A stretch of 64,000 nt of DNA, taken from Monodelphis domestica (taxonomy: Eukaryota > Chordata > Mammalia > Didelphimorphia > Didelphidae). The translations under genes were made by a program, and so were the position numbers. Shown here piece after piece: positions 59,511 to 64,000 of this stretch. The notes under the pieces were generated by a model, which did no database searches, was not told the DNA's origin, and saw only the letters and a list, made by a program, of their open reading frames with translations. Where the stretch lies: positions 545,161,189 through 545,225,188 of the forward strand of contig NC_077227.1 of the NCBI RefSeq assembly GCF_027887165.1, given 5' to 3'. Position 1 is the stretch's first letter. Every line of letters begins with the position of its first letter.

Positions 59511-61534
59511 AATTTTCTTCCAACATCTATTATATCTAATTTTTATACCATGCTATTCATCTTTTCTCTCTTATTCATTTTATGATTAGAATAATTGAAC
59601 AGGACATAGAAGGGATCAAAATCACAGTATATTTTTCTTTTACCTGCCTATAATCTGCCTCACACCCAATAACAACAACTTTATGTAGGTGGCAAGAAGA
59701 AGAACAGATAGCTCAACTTTTCCATTTCAAATATTGTGATTCTCATCTCAAATTCTATATTTCCAATGTTGGCTCATTAATACAAAGTGTTAGGGTAGAG
59801 TAGAAGAATCTAATTGGTAAAAACGTTTAGCAAAGGAAATAAAACTGAAAAATTATCCTATGATTTACTAGAAGGGTTTGATTTAAATGCATCTTTATCT
59901 AAAGTTTATTGTTAATATCAAATCTAGTTGATAAAATATTTTAAAATTTTAGTCAAGTTTTAGTTTCCTAAGTTTTGTGATTGAGTATTTTATTAATTTT
60001 CATCATTTAAAAATAATATTCTCTGTTGGTATACCCTAAAGAAATATACAATTACACCTATGGCCTCATATGTTAGACTCTATTAATCAAACAGAAATTG
60101 TGTTCTGTAATTATGATTTGCACTTGGAAGTTTGGGAACTGTCCATTAAAAATATGCCAATTTTATTCAGTAACAATATTTTTGCAACTCTTTATAAAGT
60201 TTATTCATTCCAAAATTGAATGTGATCTCTGGAAGACATAATAATCCACATATATCTTTAATTTTTTAAGTTGCAATGGTTAAGAAAAAAAACAACTTTT
60301 TGCATCTAGTCTACTGGCAATGAGATTCTCTGAACTGTGTTAGATAGATCCCTAGACCACAAACACATTTTGCCATTAGATTGGCAAGTTAGTTTTTGTT
60401 GTCTTTTCATCTTTGTAGGTCATGCCAGATTTTGTGATCCATAGCTATGACTCCTGGGAACTTAGAGTTAATTTCACTACAATAGGAGCTCACTGAAAGA
60501 TTATACAAATAGGAGTATTTGTGTCTGGCATTAATAAGGTAGATTTTAAAAAAATTAATTATTTTACTTTAAAACATATATGCACTGAGTTCTCAGTTTG
60601 TGCAAAAGTTGTCATTTATTATTCAAGGACCCAGAAGTATTCCTGTGCAGTATGCCCTGTCTGTTTTCCCATTACAACTTCCAGTTGAGAGGTCTATAAT
60701 TCAGCCACTTTAAATCTGAAGCAGGCAGTAGCTTGATCTATATGTTCTCATTTTGGATGCAGTTACTTTAAAATGAAATTTGATTTAAATCACTACCGTC
60801 AGTGTGATTTAAGAATATATTTATTTTATACATTGAACACAATCTGCCAGCCAAGAGGAGAAATGTTGTAACTTGAAGCATCTATTTTCCTCCATGATTG
60901 GCTCAGGAAAATGGAGGTATTTGGTTATAACCATTTTTCTGTGATTGGAATATGATTATAAGGAAATACATGGAAAATACTGGAATAAACTCTAAATAAA
61001 AGGAAGAAGTGGACAGATTTTGTTAGTGTTGCCTTTCCAAAGACCTCCACTGTCAATTTCCTGTTCCACCAGCAATCTTTAATGTGTTCTCTACTGATGG
61101 TCATTCTAAGGGTTTCAATGAGGTTTTAACTGATACATTGCAATACCTTATTTCTAGGTTCACCCTTTTAAGGTCTTGAGAGAAGAAAAATTGCTGTGTA
61201 AATTACAATGACCACATTAATAACAGGACAATTAATGGCTTTCTGCCAAAAAAAAAATTCAACAGATATTTCTCAGGTTTTTTTTTCACTTATGGCTCTC
61301 AATGCTGTTAAATCAGACCTTCCTTGAAACTCTATCCTCCTTTGATTTTCATATAACAGTGGTTTTCTACCTGTAGAAATTATTCCCAAATCACAGATTT
61401 GGAAGAGTATTAATTTTTTGGAGGTAATCTAGGTCAATCTATATTTGACAAAAATTCCTCTTTATGAGAGCCAAAACAAGAGATCATTTAGCCCTAAACT
61501 GAAGACTTAGTTAGAAGGAATCCAATTCTTCTGA
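59511..61534. other. No recognised feature
   Basis: Two kilobases of AT-rich DNA without a named repeat or reading frame. It is the longest apparently repeat-free stretch in the right half, and so the best place to look for conserved non-coding sequence. Confidence 0.4.
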
Positions 61535-63360
61535 AAGAGCAAAAAAATCCATTCCACTTTTAGATATGTAAGATTTCAATTAATATCCAATTATTCCAAG
61601 TATCATAAGATTTAGTGATAATCTCTTGAAGTAGAAGAAATAAAAGATCAAAAGTAAAAACCTGAGTAAAAAACATCTGAGTAAAATTCTCCTGCCTCTC
61701 ACGTCACCCCACCTCCACAGCTGCTATTCTGGAAGAAGAGAGTCCACAAAAGTTATATTCTCCCTATTTTACCACATTATGTAGATACGTAATTGTGGAT
61801 GCTGGAAAAAAGAGTCCCCCAGGGAGCAAATTCTAAATTACACAGATCTTGTTATTAGAATTCATTTATATTTTACAGATCCTAACTACCTCACTTCAAC
61901 TTCACTCCATTTACTCCTTGTTTTGCCTTTGGGGTCTAAATAGAACATCTCTTAATCATATTTGTTTTAAAATTTTCTTTCAAATATCTGAGTACTACTG
62001 CCATCATTCTTCCTCCTGCCACTTGCAATTCATTTCCTCAGATTAATTATTCCTAATTCTTTTGGCTGATCTTCAGAGGGCATAGGCTTGAGGTCCTTCT
62101 TTAGATTAGTAGACTATAGCTTATGAATTCTCATAGGACTTAATGCAATAACCTACATATGATCTCAATAGAGTCTGCTGCTTTAGGCCTATTACTTTCT
62201 TTTTCCTAGAACTTATACATCATTGAATGCATCTTGAAATTGCATTAGCTTTTGTGGTTCCTCTAGAAAACTGTTGACTCATTGTAAGCCTGTAATATAC
62301 ACATACAAACCTAGATTTTTTTCCCATAGGATTCCTATCCAGCCATACTTCTGTCTTTTATTTTTGCAATTGATTTCTTGAACCCTACCAAAAAAACATT
62401 AAAACAAGTACCTCTATATATTTAATTCTATTACATTACCCTGTTATCCTAGGACCTAGCCTATTGAGATCTTTTCAAACCCTAACATGCTTATTTACTA
62501 TATTAGCAGTGTCCATTAGCTATGCCTTATCTATAGATTTGATAAGTAATGTGACTTTTGCAAGTCACTGGGGAAGAGGAGGGGAGAAATACCTATTTAT
62601 TAAGCACCTACTACGTGGCAGACACTGTGTCAAGCATTTTAGAGACAGCAATCCATTTAATTCTCAAAAAATCCTGGGCCACAGGCATCATTCTGATTAT
62701 GATTTTATGCTTGAAGGAACCGAGCCAGACAAGTTTGGCTTGTCTGGAGTTATATAGTCAGTAAAGTCTAGACTGAACTCTAGTCTCTCTGATTCCAGAT
62801 TCAATGATCCAGTTCTTGTGCCACTTATTGAATTACTAAGCAAAAATGGCATTTATGAATTTTTTCTAGTATAAGCAATATGTGTATTCACAACATGATG
62901 AATATGGAAATATATTGCATGATACCACATATACAATCTATATCATATTAGCTACTGTCTTGGTGAGAGTAGAAGAATGGGAGAGAGGGAAGTGACAGAT
63001 TACAAAATATCAGAAAATGATTATTAAAATTTTTATTGATGTGTAATCTGGAAAAAATAACTAGACTACAGAAAGCCACTTGAGATATACTACTGATCTT
63101 TCTGTTTCATATACATATAATGGCGGTCATATATTCTAGCCTTCATTTCTCCATCTTGCTAGCAAAGAAAAGATGAAATTTTGTCAGATGCTTTGCTAAA
63201 AGCTAAGGGAAATGTGTCTCTTTTGCTGATATATCAATCTAATTCATATATTAAACACTTTTCTTACAAGTTTCTGCTTAATTGTTAATCCTATCTATCA
63301 TAAACTCACAAATCCCTATTTTTAAAACTTCTACATCTTTTAATGGAGAACTGACACTGT
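61535..63360 (-). repeat. L3/CR1-type LINE, antisense, decayed and interrupted
   Basis: Blocks in inverted L3 order are: ATCCATTCCACTTTTAGATA (61548); TCCTTGTTTTGCCTTTGGGG to TCAAATATCTGAGTACTACT (61915-62000); TGCATTAGCTTTTGTGGTTC (62244); GCAATTGATTTCTTGAACCC (62366); CCTATTGAGATCTTTTCAAA (62459); TAGATTTGATAAGTAATG (62534); and TTTTGTCAGATGCTTTGCTA (63179). A MIR is inserted at 62585-62825. CR1/L3 elements are ancient in amniotes. No ORF remains. Confidence 0.6.
62585..62825 (-). repeat. MIR SINE, antisense, inside L3
   Basis: ATTTATTAAGCACCTACTAC, GTGGCAGACACTGTGTCAAG, CATTTAATTCTCAAAAAATC and TTATATAGTCAGTAAAGTC follow inverted MIR order. The 62464-62757 frame, which looks like a signal peptide, spans L3 and MIR and is not a gene. 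Confidence 0.75.
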
Positions 63361-64000
63361 AGACCAGGCCAAAAAAGCCCTCTATGTGCTATTCTTTCCA
63401 TATATTCATCTGTATTCTGTACAATTCCACATCATATAATTTATTCTGTATTCATATTTGTGCTCTTTTTTTAATTCTGCATTTTGGATCTTTACTCAGT
63501 TAATAAAAAATAAAAGCCAAACAAAACAGACAAAATCCCTAGACTTCCTCCCATAATTCTCTCTCCTATACTTGTTCTATTCTGTAGCATTTACTAACAT
63601 TTGAGTTTCCTTTTGAAAATATCATTTTGCAAGATAACTTTTGGAGGAAGCTGGTTGCTACTTCTCTCATACCTTCTAACTATGAGGGACAGGAGAGATC
63701 TATATGTTCCTTATTCCACAATGCATCTGCAAACTCAGAAATTCGTTAAGTTTTTCCATCTGTTACTGAAACATTCCATCTTTTCCTCCCATTCCAATTC
63801 CCAAAACTTGGCAATTTCTAAGCAAAATTATGATTCGTGCTCAATTCCTGAAAAATGAATGTCAACTCCAAACAAAGAAGTGCTGATTTTACCAAGATTA
63901 GTGGTATCTTGAAAGTTAATGGCATGACATGAGTTCCTCTTTGCCAAAATATTTGAATATTGATCACTTTTTTAAATTAAAAATATATATTCTTGTCACC
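63361..64000. other. No recognised feature
   Basis: AT-rich sequence. The 63601-63858 frame shows no known motif. Confidence 0.4.

Noticed and set aside
62464-62757. A 97-residue frame with a signal-peptide-like start
   Set aside because: It spans a decayed L3/CR1 segment and an inverted MIR, and the hydrophobic run comes from T-rich antisense repeat DNA.

Overview
The window reads as intergenic DNA from a marsupial; I cannot name the species. The evidence is a tRNA-headed CORE-SINE of the marsupial MAR1/WALLSI type (11493-11690, 17966-18161 and pieces elsewhere), many L1 copies with the marsupial-type 3' end, several LTR families, and a background of old MIR, L2 and L3/CR1 fossils. I found no host protein gene, tRNA, rRNA, CRISPR array or operon. 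Every long reading frame I recognise belongs to L1 or a retrovirus-like element, and the rest are shadows inside repeats.

Layout. 1-1430: antisense L1 ORF2. About 2490-3354: antisense LTR. 3359-4183: L1 5' end. 4188-10935: one antisense L1 3' region split by a gammaretrovirus-like ERV (about 4288-9401) and a solo LTR (9666-10476). 10936-12640: L1 pieces in opposite orientations, with a SINE. 12660-14430: MIRs. 14789-15505: CpG-rich solo LTR. 16400-17090: L2 3' end. 17966-18875: SINE and solo LTR. 21235-28330: antisense L1s carrying two solo LTRs and an inverted L1 scrap. 30683-38942: a 5'-complete, 3'-truncated L1 with an 18-bp target duplication, itself hit by a solo LTR (30711-31663) and by a very young LTR element (32377-36107). 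39247-40082: solo LTR. 41217 to about 54000: an L1 holding a second L1 (44252-50451), a short solo LTR and an LTR-like insert. 54000-56640: mostly anonymous, with MIRs. 56640-57630: ERV 3' piece with LTR. 57635-57745 and 61535-63360: antisense L3/CR1. 57968-59510: antisense L1.

The order of insertion can be read from nesting. MIR, L2 and L3 are oldest, then old L1s. LTR elements and newer L1s landed inside L1s, and the 32377-36107 element is the latest. Its 360-bp LTRs differ at one position by eye. Eight LTR insertions have short duplications at both ends that I could place: six are exact 4-bp matches, one is 5 bp and one is 3 of 4. The large ERV and the LTR-like insert at 51588 show only weak 3-of-4 candidates.

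The most unusual observation is the L1 at 30683-38942. It keeps its 5' end and a clear target duplication but stops inside ORF2 with no poly(A), which is the reverse of the usual 5' truncation. Second is the young LTR element: its internal region shows no gag or pol, carries an older SINE, and its LTR holds a ZNF143/THAP11-like motif also seen in an older relative. I found no convincing new multi-gene system. Family names come from memory of consensus sequences, not a search.
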